Source: G963691885 sp963691885
Lineage (GTDB): Bacteria; Pseudomonadota; Alphaproteobacteria; UBA8366; Aestuariispiraceae
Length of the DNA: 64,000 nt
Assembly (NCBI GenBank): GCA_963691885.1
Contig: OY829843.1
Span: 1,612,001 to 1,676,000 of the forward strand
Direction: 5' to 3'
Under the pieces are notes generated by a model. That model made no database searches. It was not told the origin of the DNA and saw only the letters and a program-made list of their open reading frames with translations. Made by a program: the position numbers and the translations under genes. Below are positions 18,403 through 27,759 of the stretch, one piece after another (within the stretch, counting starts at the first letter, position 1; each line of letters opens with the position of its first letter).

Positions 18403-18433
18403 AAAAAAGGGACAGTGCAACGCATCTGTCCCT
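18403..18433 (-). terminator. Terminator after ppa
   Basis: AGGGACAG (18408-18415) pairs perfectly with CTGTCCCT (18426-18433). On the minus strand the stem is followed by six T (complement of 18403-18408). It lies 25 nt after the ppa stop. Confidence 0.88.
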
Positions 18434-18458
18434 CATTCATACGCAAACGAGATTGCGA

Positions 18459-19001
18459 TTATTCAGCGGCTTTCGAGGCGTTGGCGCGGTCGATGGCGGC
18501 TTCGATCAGCTGATGGGCTTCGCCGGCTTCGCCCCAGCGGGTTACCTTGGCCCATTTATTCTTTTCCAGATCTTTGTAGTGGGTGAAGAAATGGGCGATC
18601 TGGTCGAGCATGATTTTCGGCAGCTCGCGATAGCTGGAGATCCCCTCGTAATAGGGGTGCAGCTTGTCATGGGGCACGGCGACGATTTTCTCATCCATGC
18701 CCGCCTCGTCTTCCATGATCATCACACCGACCGGGCGAGATCGAACAACGGCACCAGGAATGACCGGAACACGGCTGATCACCATAACGTCGGTCGGGTC
18801 ACCATCACCACAGAGTGTGTGAGGGATAAAGCCGTAATTTGCCGGATAGAACATCGCAGTATGGAGGAAACGGTCGACATACATCGCACCGGAATCCTTA
18901 TCCAGCTCATATTTCACGGGATCGGCGCCGATTGGCACCTCGATGATCACATTCACATCCCAAGGCGGATTTTCACCCAGTGAAATCTTGTCGATATTCA
19001 T
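18459..19001 (-). CDS. ppa: Inorganic pyrophosphatase (family I)
   Basis: Hydrolyses pyrophosphate to phosphate, which drives biosynthetic reactions forward. The 180 residues match the soluble hexameric bacterial type: VIIEVPIGADPVKYELDK near 20-37, FYPANYGFIPHTLCGDGDPTDVMV near 52-75 (metal-binding Asp residues) and VPHDKLHPYYEG near 108. It is a single-gene unit with its own terminator, convergent with pnp. Confidence 0.97.
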   Translation of the reverse strand: MNIDKISLGENPPWDVNVIIEVPIGADPVKYELDKDSGAMYVDRFLHTAMFYPANYGFIPHTLCGDGDPTDVMVISRVPVIPGAVVRSRPVGVMIMEDEAGMDEKIVAVPHDKLHPYYEGISSYRELPKIMLDQIAHFFTHYKDLEKNKWAKVTRWGEAGEAHQLIEAAIDRANASKAAE

Positions 19002-19127
19002 GTCGCTTCTTCCCTTGGGCGTTCGGCCCGGCAGTTAAATTTACTCTGTTGGTCACTATACGGTGTCTTACCGTGCGCGGTTTATGTCACAATTTATGTT
19101 GCAGCGCAACAAAACCTTGGCTGGATG

Positions 19128-20690
19128 TCACAAAGCCAGTTTTGTGGGCACATAGCGCGCAACCAGCGCAACCAGCACAAGAACTGGAATGCCTATTATA
19201 GCGGTTGTAACGAAGAAAGTCTCATACCCGATTGCATCCACCATGGATCCGGAATATCCGCCGATCACCTTGGGCAATAACAGCATGATGGATGAGAATA
19301 TTGCATATTGCATGGCGGTGAACCGGATGCTGGTGAGGCCTGACAGATAGGCGACAAAAGCCGCTGAAGCGACACCGCCGCTCAGATTATCCGCGGCGAT
19401 CACCATGGCGAGATAGCGAATATCGGGTCCGATCACCGCCAAAAGCGCAAAGAGAAGATTGGTGGCCGCCGCCAAAAGCGCGCCCAGGAACAGGATCTTC
19501 ATCACCCCGTATCGCAGGGTCAACAAACCGCCCAGAAACCCGCCAAGGATCGTCATGATCAGACCAAAACCCTTGGTGATCCGGCCCACTTCCTGTTTTT
19601 CAAACCCCAGATCCGTATAAAACACGTTGGCAATCACGCCCATTACCACGTCTGCAATCCGGTAAACGGCAATCAGGGAGAGGATAAGCAGGGCGAGACG
19701 TCCATAGCGGCGCATGAAATCCAGAAGCGGGTTGAAATACCCTTCGAGGACCAGGTTTGGTGGGGCAACCCGCGCCTTTATGCCGACCCAGAACACCAGC
19801 AGACCGCCCAGAATCGTGACACCCATATGCAGCGTGTTACCAATAAAGCCACCGACCGCACCCAGTGACGAATCCAGAACGGCTTTCAGCCCCTCTATCA
19901 GGCCTGAGACCCCGATATAGGTCCCGATAAAGCCGATGGACGCGAAAACAAACAGCAGCAGGAATCGCGCGTAATCGCCGCTGGTGTAGATCTTTTCTCC
20001 CTCAGTGGGTCCCGCATGCAATTCGGGTTCATGGGCAAGCAGCGTGGTTACCACACCGATCACCATGGCGCCCGCCATAATCAGATAGGTGACGCGCCAG
20101 GCTTGGTAGGAATAGCCATCGGACCCGTCAAGAAACCCGGCTATTTCCAGCGCACCCGCGCCAGCTATCAGCATACCGACGCGATAGCCCGCGATATACG
20201 CCGCTGCAAGGATCGCCTGGTTGTCTTCTTCCGCCACCTCGATCCGGTAAGCATCAATCACAATATCCTGCGTGGCTGATGCAAATCCCAGGGCCACAGC
20301 AGCAAGCGCCATCGGAACGGCTGAGATCGCCGGGTCGGTCAAGGCCATCGCCACAAGGGACAGGATGATTGCCGCCTGGGATACCAGCAACCAGGACCGC
20401 CGGCGTCCCATAAAAGGTAAGGGTAGGCGATCAATCAGCGGCGCCCAGACCCATTTGAACCCGTAGCCAAGGGCGGCCCAGCTGAAAAAAGTGACATCGG
20501 AACGCCCGATGCCCGCTTCCCTCAACCAGATGGATAATGTGGAAAAGATCAGCAGAATGGGCAGGCCAGCCGATATGCCCAAGAATAACAGGATTAAGGT
20601 CCGGCGATCTGTCAGCCCCCGAAAAGCGGCTGCCCAGGACATCCCCTTATTGGTACTGGTCGTATTACCCCTGTCGCTGGTCTGTTCCAT
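19128..20690 (-). CDS. AmpG-like MFS muropeptide permease
   Basis: 520-residue inner-membrane protein with about 12-14 hydrophobic helices. The AmpG signature is seen in ISAGLPILLIFSTLSIWL and WAALGYGFKWVWAPLIDRLP, followed by the MFS-type loop FMGRRRSWLL. AmpG imports anhydromuropeptides for cell-wall recycling and beta-lactamase signalling; no recycling gene is adjacent, so the substrate is inferred from family. It lies 86 nt downstream of typA on the same strand. A weak stem TGGCT/AGCCA at 19119-19139 may end the transcript. Confidence 0.88.
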   Translation of the reverse strand: MEQTSDRGNTTSTNKGMSWAAAFRGLTDRRTLILLFLGISAGLPILLIFSTLSIWLREAGIGRSDVTFFSWAALGYGFKWVWAPLIDRLPLPFMGRRRSWLLVSQAAIILSLVAMALTDPAISAVPMALAAVALGFASATQDIVIDAYRIEVAEEDNQAILAAAYIAGYRVGMLIAGAGALEIAGFLDGSDGYSYQAWRVTYLIMAGAMVIGVVTTLLAHEPELHAGPTEGEKIYTSGDYARFLLLFVFASIGFIGTYIGVSGLIEGLKAVLDSSLGAVGGFIGNTLHMGVTILGGLLVFWVGIKARVAPPNLVLEGYFNPLLDFMRRYGRLALLILSLIAVYRIADVVMGVIANVFYTDLGFEKQEVGRITKGFGLIMTILGGFLGGLLTLRYGVMKILFLGALLAAATNLLFALLAVIGPDIRYLAMVIAADNLSGGVASAAFVAYLSGLTSIRFTAMQYAIFSSIMLLLPKVIGGYSGSMVDAIGYETFFVTTAIIGIPVLVLVALVARYVPTKLAL

Positions 20691-20776
20691 ATCCGGTCCG
20701 GAAGCACGTCTCTTTAGTATGAGAGAGTGCAGCGACTCGCGAACAACTGCCAGCGCAATAAAGGTCAGGTGCTATT

Positions 20777-22609
20777 TCAGGCGGCTTCCATATTGGACCG
20801 GCGCTTGCTGTCCCGCTTGCGCTCATGCGGGTCCAGGATGGCTTTGCGCAGACGAATGATGTCCGGGGTCACCTCAACGCGCTCATCATCCTGGATATAG
20901 GCAATCGCCTCTTCCAGGGTCATTTTGCGCGGGTTTGTAAGACGCACGGCCTCATCTTTGCCCGATGCACGGAAGTTGGTCAGCTGCTTTGCTTTCAACG
21001 GATTCACTTCCAGATCCTGGCCCTTGTTATGCTCGCCAATGATCATGCCGGAATAGACCTCTGAGCCTGGATCTATGAAAATACTGCCCCGTTCTTCGAG
21101 GTTCCAGAGCGCGTAGGGCGCTGCCTTGCCCATTTCACCGGAAATCAGAACACCGGCCTGACGGCGGGGAATTGCGCCTTTGAAAGGTTCGAAACCCAGG
21201 AAAAGGCGCGACAGGATTCCGGTACCCCGCGTATCAGCCAGAAACTCGCCCTGATACCCGATCAGGCCACGGGACGGCATGGAAAAGGTGATACGCGTCT
21301 TGCCACCGCCGCTGGGGCGCATATCCGTCATCTCGGCCTTACGCTGGCCCAGCTTTTCAACGACGACACCGGAAAAATCCTCATCCACATCAACCTGGAC
21401 CTCTTCCATCGGTTCCAGAACCGACCCGTCCTCATCCTTGGAATAAATCACCCGGGGCGGCCCGATGGTCAGCTCAAACCCTTCCCGGCGCATGGTTTCG
21501 ATCAGAACGCCAAGCTGTAGTTCACCGCGACCGGCGACCTCAAACGCGTCTTTTTCCTCAGCCTGGGTGATCCTGATGGAGACGTTCCCCTCAGCTTCCC
21601 GCTCCAGCCGATCCGCGATCATGCGTGAGGTCAGCTTGTCGCCGCCATTGCGCCCGGCCAGCGGGCTGTCATTCACCGAAATGGTCATCGCCATTGTCGG
21701 CGGGCTGATCGGGCGACCGGCCAATGCTTCCTTGATGGACGTCGCGCCAATCGTATCGGCAACGGTTGCCTTTTGCAGGCCCGCAACAGCGACGATGTCA
21801 CCCGCCTCTGCGTAATCGATCGGCTCGCGCTTCAGACCGCGAAAGGCCAGAAGTTTGGTCAAGCGCACCTGTTCCAGAACCGTGTTGTCCTGGGACAGCG
21901 CCTTTACCGTGTCGCCGGCACGGACGGAACCGGACAGGATACGACCGGTCAGGACGCGCCCCAAATAGGGGTCTGATTCCAGCGTGGTGGCCAGCATCTG
22001 GAAGGGACCTTCTTTATCGGCTTCCGGTTCAGCGACATGTTCTGCAATCTTGGTAAAGAGCGGCTCCATATTCTCATGAGGATCGCTGATGTCACCCACT
22101 GCCCAGCCTTCCTTGGCCGAGGCGAAGAGGATCGGGAACTCCAGCTGTTCCTCGCTGGCATCCAGCGCGACGAACAGGTCAAAGACCTGATCCACAACCC
22201 AGTCGACGCGGGCGTCCGGCTTGTCAGCCTTGTTCACCAGAAGGATCGGACGCAGGCCCAGATCGAGCGCCTTCTTGGTCACAAACTTGGTTTGTGGCAT
22301 CGGCCCTTCGGCGGCATCCACCAGCAGAACAACCCCGTCCACCATGGAAAGGATGCGTTCAACCTCACCCCCGAAATCGGCATGTCCCGGTGTGTCGACA
22401 ATGTTCATACGGATATCGTTCCACATGACCGAGGTGCATTTCGCCAGAATGGTGATCCCGCGTTCCCGCTCCAGGTCGCCGGAATCCATTGCGCGTTCCG
22501 CAACCTGCTGATTGGCCCGGACCGATCCGGTCTGTTTCAGCAGCTGATCCACAAGGGTCGTCTTACCATGGTCAACATGGGCGATAATCGCCAGATTTCT
22601 CAAAGTCAT
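20777..22609 (-). CDS. typA: Translational GTPase TypA/BipA
   Basis: Ribosome-associated GTPase that helps 50S assembly and stress adaptation. The 610-residue protein has G1 AHVDHGKTT at residues 10-18, RERGITILAK switch I, G3 DTPGHADF near 75 and G4 NKADKPDAR near 128. EF-G-like domains II, III and V follow and then the TypA-specific C-terminus (GRGELQLGVLIETMRREGFE, PSRGLIGYQGEF, LTNFRASGKDEAVRL). The start at 22609 matches the family start MTLRNLAIIAHVDHGK. Confidence 0.97.
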   Translation of the reverse strand: MTLRNLAIIAHVDHGKTTLVDQLLKQTGSVRANQQVAERAMDSGDLERERGITILAKCTSVMWNDIRMNIVDTPGHADFGGEVERILSMVDGVVLLVDAAEGPMPQTKFVTKKALDLGLRPILLVNKADKPDARVDWVVDQVFDLFVALDASEEQLEFPILFASAKEGWAVGDISDPHENMEPLFTKIAEHVAEPEADKEGPFQMLATTLESDPYLGRVLTGRILSGSVRAGDTVKALSQDNTVLEQVRLTKLLAFRGLKREPIDYAEAGDIVAVAGLQKATVADTIGATSIKEALAGRPISPPTMAMTISVNDSPLAGRNGGDKLTSRMIADRLEREAEGNVSIRITQAEEKDAFEVAGRGELQLGVLIETMRREGFELTIGPPRVIYSKDEDGSVLEPMEEVQVDVDEDFSGVVVEKLGQRKAEMTDMRPSGGGKTRITFSMPSRGLIGYQGEFLADTRGTGILSRLFLGFEPFKGAIPRRQAGVLISGEMGKAAPYALWNLEERGSIFIDPGSEVYSGMIIGEHNKGQDLEVNPLKAKQLTNFRASGKDEAVRLTNPRKMTLEEAIAYIQDDERVEVTPDIIRLRKAILDPHERKRDSKRRSNMEAA

Positions 22610-22685
22610 CGTCTTGATTCCGGGGCCTCACGGGGCCGGTTAGCAGGTGCCAAAAGGGCAGCTGTACAGTTTCGTGTGCCGCCTT

Positions 22686-23402
22686 CTACTCGGAACCGCG
22701 CGCCGCTGCAAGGAAAGCCGTCATCCAGCGTGCGACCTGTTCCCGGTCAGCGGTCCCCGAAAGCGACGCTTTTGCCGCGTCAGAAACCGCATCCCCCATC
22801 CTTTCGCGGCGGATATCAATCAGATCGGAGGAAAATTCCTTGGTCATTTCCGGGTGGAACTGCATGGCAAGGACGGTCTCGCCAATTTGCATCAACCCGT
22901 ATTCGCAAAATCCGCTACCCCCCAGGATTTCAGCCTCCGGCGGGGGTTCGATCACCTGATCCTGGTGGGAAACCACGATGGCGGCCTTGTCACTTTCCGC
23001 GCCCATCCACGCTTTCGGGGTAGAGACATGGTATTCGTGAATGCCAGCACCCCAGCCCTTGTCTGATTTCACAACCTTGCCGCCAAAAGCTTGGGCGATC
23101 AGCTGATGACCAAAACAGACACCGATCAGGGGCCGACCGACACCCCTCACATCCCGACAGAACTGCTCCAGGGGCGGGATCCAGTCATGGTCTTCATAAA
23201 CCCCATGGGCCGACCCTGTGATCAACCAGCCATCACAGGCAAGGGGCTCATCGGGCAGATCACCATCCAGGACGTGATAGGGACGAAACCGCAAACCAGG
23301 CTCGACGGCTGAGAGCAGACGCTCAAACGCGGTCGGATAATCCGGAGTGTGGTGCCTCATCTCCGCCATCACTTTCCCGGTTTCAATGATCCCGATCAGC
23401 AC
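22686..23402 (-). CDS. Class I glutamine amidotransferase-like protein
   Basis: 238 residues similar to stand-alone GMP-synthase-type amidotransferases. The nucleophile Cys is in GVCFGHQLIAQAFGG near residue 97; the His partner is in MQFHPEM near 180, with a Glu two residues on. It has no fused synthetase domain, so the acceptor is unknown. It starts 29 nt after the PfkB kinase stop, so the two are probably co-transcribed. Confidence 0.85.
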   Translation of the reverse strand: MLIGIIETGKVMAEMRHHTPDYPTAFERLLSAVEPGLRFRPYHVLDGDLPDEPLACDGWLITGSAHGVYEDHDWIPPLEQFCRDVRGVGRPLIGVCFGHQLIAQAFGGKVVKSDKGWGAGIHEYHVSTPKAWMGAESDKAAIVVSHQDQVIEPPPEAEILGGSGFCEYGLMQIGETVLAMQFHPEMTKEFSSDLIDIRRERMGDAVSDAAKASLSGTADREQVARWMTAFLAAARGSE

Positions 23403-23431
23403 AGCTAACCTCCCGCGTTCCTATAGCGGCC

Positions 23432-24436
23432 CTAAAGGCCAAGTTCGGCAGACACCATCTGCCGAATATCCGCTTCGGGGCGCGCGCCATAATGGGAAAC
23501 GACCTCTGCCGCCGCGATAGAGGCGATCTTGCCGGAAACGGCCAGGTCAAACCCCTTGGCATAACCATACAGGAAACCAGCCGCATATTGATCGCCGGCA
23601 CCCGTTGTATCGGTGAGTTTGTCGCCAACGGGCATCGCGTCAATCACATGAACCTCATCACCCGACAGGATGACAGAGCCTTTTGATGACCGGGTGAGGC
23701 AGGCGATTTCACAATGACCCCGGACATGCTGCAAGGCGGCGTCAAAATCATCGACCTGATAAAGCGACATGATCTCTTCCTCATTGGCGAAGAGGATATC
23801 AATGTGATCGCGGACCAGCGCCAGAAACGCATCGCGATGTCGCCCGACACAAAACGGGTCGCTCAAGCTGAGCGACACTTTGCGGTCTGCCCCATGTGAC
23901 AGATCAGCCGCCTTGATAAAGGCCTGTTTGGCGGCATCGCGGTCAAACAGATAGCCTTCCATATAGAGAATCTTCGAAGCCTCAATCGTGGTGGCGTCAA
24001 TGTCTTCCGGCCCCAGATCTGTCGCCGCGCCCAGATAGGTTGCCATAGTGCGCTGGGCGTCTTCAGAGACCATCACAACGCAGCGTCCGGTTCCCGACCC
24101 CTCAACCGTTGGCTGGAACCCGCAATGCACACCCATAGAGGCCATATCGCTCATGAAGACCTTGCCAAGGTCATCATTGCGGACCTTGCCGATATAGGCC
24201 CCTGTCGTCCCGTCATTCGCACCCAGCGCGGAAAACCCGGCCATCGTGTTTCCGCAGGACCCGCCGGATACCTCAACACCGGCGGATACCTTGGCATAGA
24301 GCGCGTCGGATTGATCCGCGTCGACCAGGTTCATACTGCCTTTGGGCAGGTTATTCTCATCCAGAAAACTGTCTTCAACAGTCACCAGAACATCGACCAG
24401 CGCGTTCCCGATTCCAACCAGGTCATAAGAAGCCAT
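23432..24436 (-). CDS. PfkB-family adenosine kinase-type sugar kinase
   Basis: 334-residue ribokinase-family protein. The N-terminus is MASYDLVGIGNALVDVLVTV, the substrate motif GGSCGNTMAGFSALG is near residue 58, and the C-terminal ATP/anion-hole signature DTTGAGDQYAAGFLYG near residue 285 holds the catalytic Asp. Alphaproteobacterial relatives are usually called adenosine kinase; another nucleoside or sugar is possible. A longer frame reaches into the comM end, but ATG 24436 gives the family N-terminus. A perfect palindrome TTCGGCCGAA lies upstream at 24516-24525. Confidence 0.85.
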   Translation of the reverse strand: MASYDLVGIGNALVDVLVTVEDSFLDENNLPKGSMNLVDADQSDALYAKVSAGVEVSGGSCGNTMAGFSALGANDGTTGAYIGKVRNDDLGKVFMSDMASMGVHCGFQPTVEGSGTGRCVVMVSEDAQRTMATYLGAATDLGPEDIDATTIEASKILYMEGYLFDRDAAKQAFIKAADLSHGADRKVSLSLSDPFCVGRHRDAFLALVRDHIDILFANEEEIMSLYQVDDFDAALQHVRGHCEIACLTRSSKGSVILSGDEVHVIDAMPVGDKLTDTTGAGDQYAAGFLYGYAKGFDLAVSGKIASIAAAEVVSHYGARPEADIRQMVSAELGL

Positions 24437-24554
24437 AAGCCAACCACTTTCATATTCATGCATATTGATGCGCGCTTTTACTGCCCCCCGCCCGCAAGAA
24501 CAAGGATCTAGACCTTTCGGCCGAATATCTCGGTTCAAATAAATAAAGAAACGA

Positions 24555-26078
24555 TCATGCCCCTGGACGTTGGCGGCGATAGGAGAGGGCTTCGGCGATA
24601 TGGCGGCGTTCCACGTTTTCCAGGGCCTCAAGGTCAGCGATGGTGCGTGCCACCCGCAGGACACGGTGATAGCCGCGTGCGGTCAGTTTCATCTTCTCCG
24701 CCGCCTCTCTCAGCAGCGTCACCCCCTCGGCGTCCGGCGTGCCAACCTGATCCAGCAATTGACCACTGACCTCTGCATTGCAGCGGATCGGACGGTCGCC
24801 ATTTCGATGATTTTGATAGCGCACCCTTTGCCTGTTGCGGGCAAGAGCCACCCTTTCAGCAATGCTGGCAGAAGGTTCACCCTTACCAATATTGGTCAGT
24901 TCCATCGGGTTAAGGGCAACCACATCCAGATGGATGTCGATCCTGTCGAACAGGGGGCCTGAGAGCCTGGATTGATAATCCATGGCACAGCGGGGTGCCC
25001 GACCGCAGGCAAGCGCCGGGTCGTCCAGATGGCCACAGCGACAGGGATTCATGGCAGCGATCAGCTGAACCCGGGCTGGATAAGTCACATGATTGTTGAC
25101 CCGGGCCACCACCGCCTGACCGCTTTCCAGTGGTTGCCTCAGCGCCTCCAGCGTTTGTCTGGAATATTCAGGGAGCTCGTCCAGAAACAGGACGCCATTA
25201 TGGGCGAGGCTGACCTCCCCCGGTTTGGCCTTTTGTCCACCGCCGATCAGGGCCGGCATGCTGGTGGAATGATGGGGATTTCGAAACGGTCGGTGCCGCG
25301 CCAGACCCTGGGTCCCCAGAAGACCGGCAATCGACTGAACCAGGGAAAGCTCCAGCGCCTCACCTGGATCCAGTGGGGGCAAAATGCCGGGCAGGCGTTC
25401 CGCCAGCATGCTCTTGCCCGCACCTGGTGGTCCTGCCATCAGCATGTTGTGACACCCGGCCGCCGCGATTTCCAGCGCCCGTTTCGCGGTTTCCTGGCCC
25501 TTGATATCCGCCAGATCCGGAACCGCAGCGGCGGCATCAGCCAGGACAGGTTCCGGTCTTGGCAAGGCAAACCGCCCTTTGAAATGATTGACGAGCGTGA
25601 GGAGGTCTGGCGGGGCCAGAACCTCCAGATCGCCGGCCCAGACCGCTTCTGCCCCCGACGCGGCGGGACAGATCAGGCCTCGATCCGCCCCATTCGCCAT
25701 GATTGCGGCGGGCAAGACACCGGAAACAGGGGCAAGCCGCGCGTCGAGGCCAAGCTCCCCCAAGACCACAAAGTCTGAGAGACTGTCGCTCGGCAGAACC
25801 TCCATCACCAGCATCAGGCCAAGCGCGATGGGCAGGTCATAGTGACTACCTTCTTTCTGAAGATCGGCGGGGGAGAGATTAACCGTGATCCGCTTTGGCG
25901 GCAGCGCCAATCCAATAGCGGAAAGGGCGGCCCGCACCCTTTCACGACTTTCGGCAACCGCCTTGTCTGCAAGACCGACAATGGAGAAGCTGGGCAGACC
26001 GGATGAAAGCTGCACCTGCACATCAACCGGTCTGGTTTCCACCCCCTGAAAGGCGACCGTTGTTACATGCGCAACCAT
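24555..26078 (-). CDS. comM: YifB/ComM-family Mg-chelatase-like AAA+ ATPase
   Basis: 507 residues. The N-terminal Lon-protease-like domain (VDVQVQLSSGLPSFSIVGLADKAV-type region at 17-45) is followed by a Mg-chelatase AAA+ core with Walker A GPPGAGKS near residue 216, sensor segment HHSTSMPALIGGG, Walker B GVLFLDELPEY near 285, and a C-terminal Mg_chelatase_C domain with RGYHRVLRVARTIADL. ComM is a branch-migration helicase in natural transformation in Vibrio; many non-competent bacteria keep it. No other competence gene is nearby. AGGATGGAAC precedes ATG. Confidence 0.94.
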   Translation of the reverse strand: MVAHVTTVAFQGVETRPVDVQVQLSSGLPSFSIVGLADKAVAESRERVRAALSAIGLALPPKRITVNLSPADLQKEGSHYDLPIALGLMLVMEVLPSDSLSDFVVLGELGLDARLAPVSGVLPAAIMANGADRGLICPAASGAEAVWAGDLEVLAPPDLLTLVNHFKGRFALPRPEPVLADAAAAVPDLADIKGQETAKRALEIAAAGCHNMLMAGPPGAGKSMLAERLPGILPPLDPGEALELSLVQSIAGLLGTQGLARHRPFRNPHHSTSMPALIGGGQKAKPGEVSLAHNGVLFLDELPEYSRQTLEALRQPLESGQAVVARVNNHVTYPARVQLIAAMNPCRCGHLDDPALACGRAPRCAMDYQSRLSGPLFDRIDIHLDVVALNPMELTNIGKGEPSASIAERVALARNRQRVRYQNHRNGDRPIRCNAEVSGQLLDQVGTPDAEGVTLLREAAEKMKLTARGYHRVLRVARTIADLEALENVERRHIAEALSYRRQRPGA

Positions 26079-26130
26079 GTTCCATCCTAAAGTTTAAAAT
26101 TTATCCCCTTTTCGTATCGCAGGTGGGGTG

Positions 26131-26159
26131 CAAAAGAAAGGGGCCTGTAAAGGCCCCTT
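26131..26159 (-). terminator. Terminator of the ABC-importer operon
   Basis: AAGGGGCCT (26138-26146) pairs perfectly with AGGCCCCTT (26151-26159) around a 4-nt loop. On the minus strand the tail reads TTTCTTTTG. It lies 27 nt after the binding-protein gene. Confidence 0.85.
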
Positions 26160-26185
26160 CCACTATTCAAGACGTTGGACTGTTC

Positions 26186-26983
26186 TTAGAGTGCAGGCAA
26201 AGCCGGAAGTTTCTGGCCGAGCCACTTTTCTGAAAACTCATTCAACTGGCCGCCCAGTTTCTTGTGCAGGATGAAGACATTGGTCCATTGAAGCAGATCC
26301 AGATTGCCTTTTTTCACCCCGATAAAAGCCGGGCTTTCCTTGATGATCAGCTTAGTTTCGATGTCGAGATCCGGGTTATCAGCCGAGAGCTGAGCCGCAA
26401 CGGTATTGCCGGTAACGATCACGTCGGTCTGTTTGGAGACATAGGCCGCCAGGGTCGCCGCATTATCCCCGAACCGGATAATGTCCATATCCGACGGCCC
26501 GTTTTCTGTCAGTTCCAGATCTTCGAGCGTCCCACCTGTCACGCCAACTTTTTTGCCGGACAGATCCGCCATCGAAGAAATGCTGAGGGATGACGGGGCA
26601 AAAGCGCCGGAAAAGAATGGTGCATAAGCGCTTGAGAACCAGATTGACTTGGCGCGTTCCGGGTTGGCCCCCATGGAAGAGATGACGAGATCAACACGAT
26701 CTGTCTCGAGGAAGGGGATCCGCTGTTTGGATGTCACCGGAACAAGTTCAAGCTCCACGCCGAGGTCTTTTGCGATGAGTTTGGCAACATCGACATCATA
26801 ACCGACATATTCGCCTTCCGGTCCGAGCGAGCCAAACGGCGGAAAGTTTTCCGGAATGGCGATCTTCACCGTGCCGGATTCCAGAATGTCAGAGAGATCC
26901 GCCTGGGCGGGGGCTGCGGAGAGCCCGACACTCAGGCCAATAGCAGCCAGGCCCGCGAGGCCCAATTTAACAGTTTTCCACAT
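26186..26983 (-). CDS. Periplasmic amino-acid-type ABC substrate-binding protein
   Basis: 265 residues of the SBP_bac_3 family. A Sec signal peptide ends near residue 28 (GLAAIGLSVGLSAAPAQA). The mature domain begins ILESGTVKIAIPENFPPFG, contains GYDVDVAKLIAKDLGVELELVPV, the loop RIPFLETDRVDLVISSMG near 95 and LSGKKVGVTGGTLEDL near 145, all typical of polar amino-acid binding proteins. The ligand cannot be read from sequence. It is the last gene of a three-gene minus-strand operon and is followed by a strong terminator. Confidence 0.92.
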   Translation of the reverse strand: MWKTVKLGLAGLAAIGLSVGLSAAPAQADLSDILESGTVKIAIPENFPPFGSLGPEGEYVGYDVDVAKLIAKDLGVELELVPVTSKQRIPFLETDRVDLVISSMGANPERAKSIWFSSAYAPFFSGAFAPSSLSISSMADLSGKKVGVTGGTLEDLELTENGPSDMDIIRFGDNAATLAAYVSKQTDVIVTGNTVAAQLSADNPDLDIETKLIIKESPAFIGVKKGNLDLLQWTNVFILHKKLGGQLNEFSEKWLGQKLPALPAL

Positions 26984-27051
26984 GGTAATTCCTTTCTTGA
27001 GTGATGTGTTTGATTGACTGTTTCATGTCTGGTGGGAGGGTTTCGGACACC

Positions 27052-27759
27052 TCATGGGGCAAGCGGTGCATCACGGCGCAGCGCACTCCCCAATTTGCGT
27101 TCAAGCCTTCGTGCCCAGAGGGAAAGCGGGAAGCACAGCGCGAAATAGATCAGCGCCATGAGCGGAAAGATGACGAAAGGTTCGGTGCCCTGGACCGGTG
27201 CATTTGCCCAGCGTTTGCCGATATTCATCAGGTCATGAAATCCGATGATGTAAGCGAGAGACGTTCCCTTGATGATCTGAACCATGAAGCCAACCGTCGG
27301 CGCGAGCGAGATTCGCACTGCCTGGGGCAAAATGATCAGGCGGAAGATCTGCAGAAACCCGAAACCCAGGGCTTTGCCGCCTTCCCATTGTCCAACAGGG
27401 ACGGATTGAACAGCGCCGCGCCAGACATCGGCCAGATAGGCGCTGGCATAGAGGATCAGCGCGGTCGACGCCGCAAACCAGGGATCAATATCGAAACCGA
27501 GAAGTCGCGGCACGCCGAGACCGAGCAGAAACAACAGCATCAGAAGCGGCACGGATTGAAAGATCCAGATATATCCGGCAGCGATCCGGTGGGCCGGTTT
27601 CAGCGGACCCGTCCTTGCGATTGTGATCAACAATGCGATCACCCCGCCCCCCAAAAAGGCAATGAGGCTGAGATAGATGGTGAACTGGGTCGCCTCGATC
27701 AGTTGAAAGACAACAATGCCAAAGGGCTTTCCCAATATCGCGACAAATGCATCCTTCAT
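27052..27759 (-). CDS. Polar amino-acid ABC permease (second)
   Basis: 235-residue membrane protein of the HisM/GlnP type with about five membrane helices. The EAA-like loop is seen around KALGFGFLQIFRLIILPQAVR near residue 145. ATG 27759 follows GGAAGG and overlaps the stop of the first permease by 4 nt (ATGA), so translation is coupled. Together with the first permease it would form the heterodimeric channel. No ATP-binding subunit gene is in the operon. Confidence 0.92.
   Translation of the reverse strand: MKDAFVAILGKPFGIVVFQLIEATQFTIYLSLIAFLGGGVIALLITIARTGPLKPAHRIAAGYIWIFQSVPLLMLLFLLGLGVPRLLGFDIDPWFAASTALILYASAYLADVWRGAVQSVPVGQWEGGKALGFGFLQIFRLIILPQAVRISLAPTVGFMVQIIKGTSLAYIIGFHDLMNIGKRWANAPVQGTEPFVIFPLMALIYFALCFPLSLWARRLERKLGSALRRDAPLAP

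Noticed and set aside
22037..23023. 328-codon plus-strand frame over typA and the amidotransferase gene
   Set aside because: Crosses two genes antisense; composition is Arg/Pro/Gln/His-rich noise.
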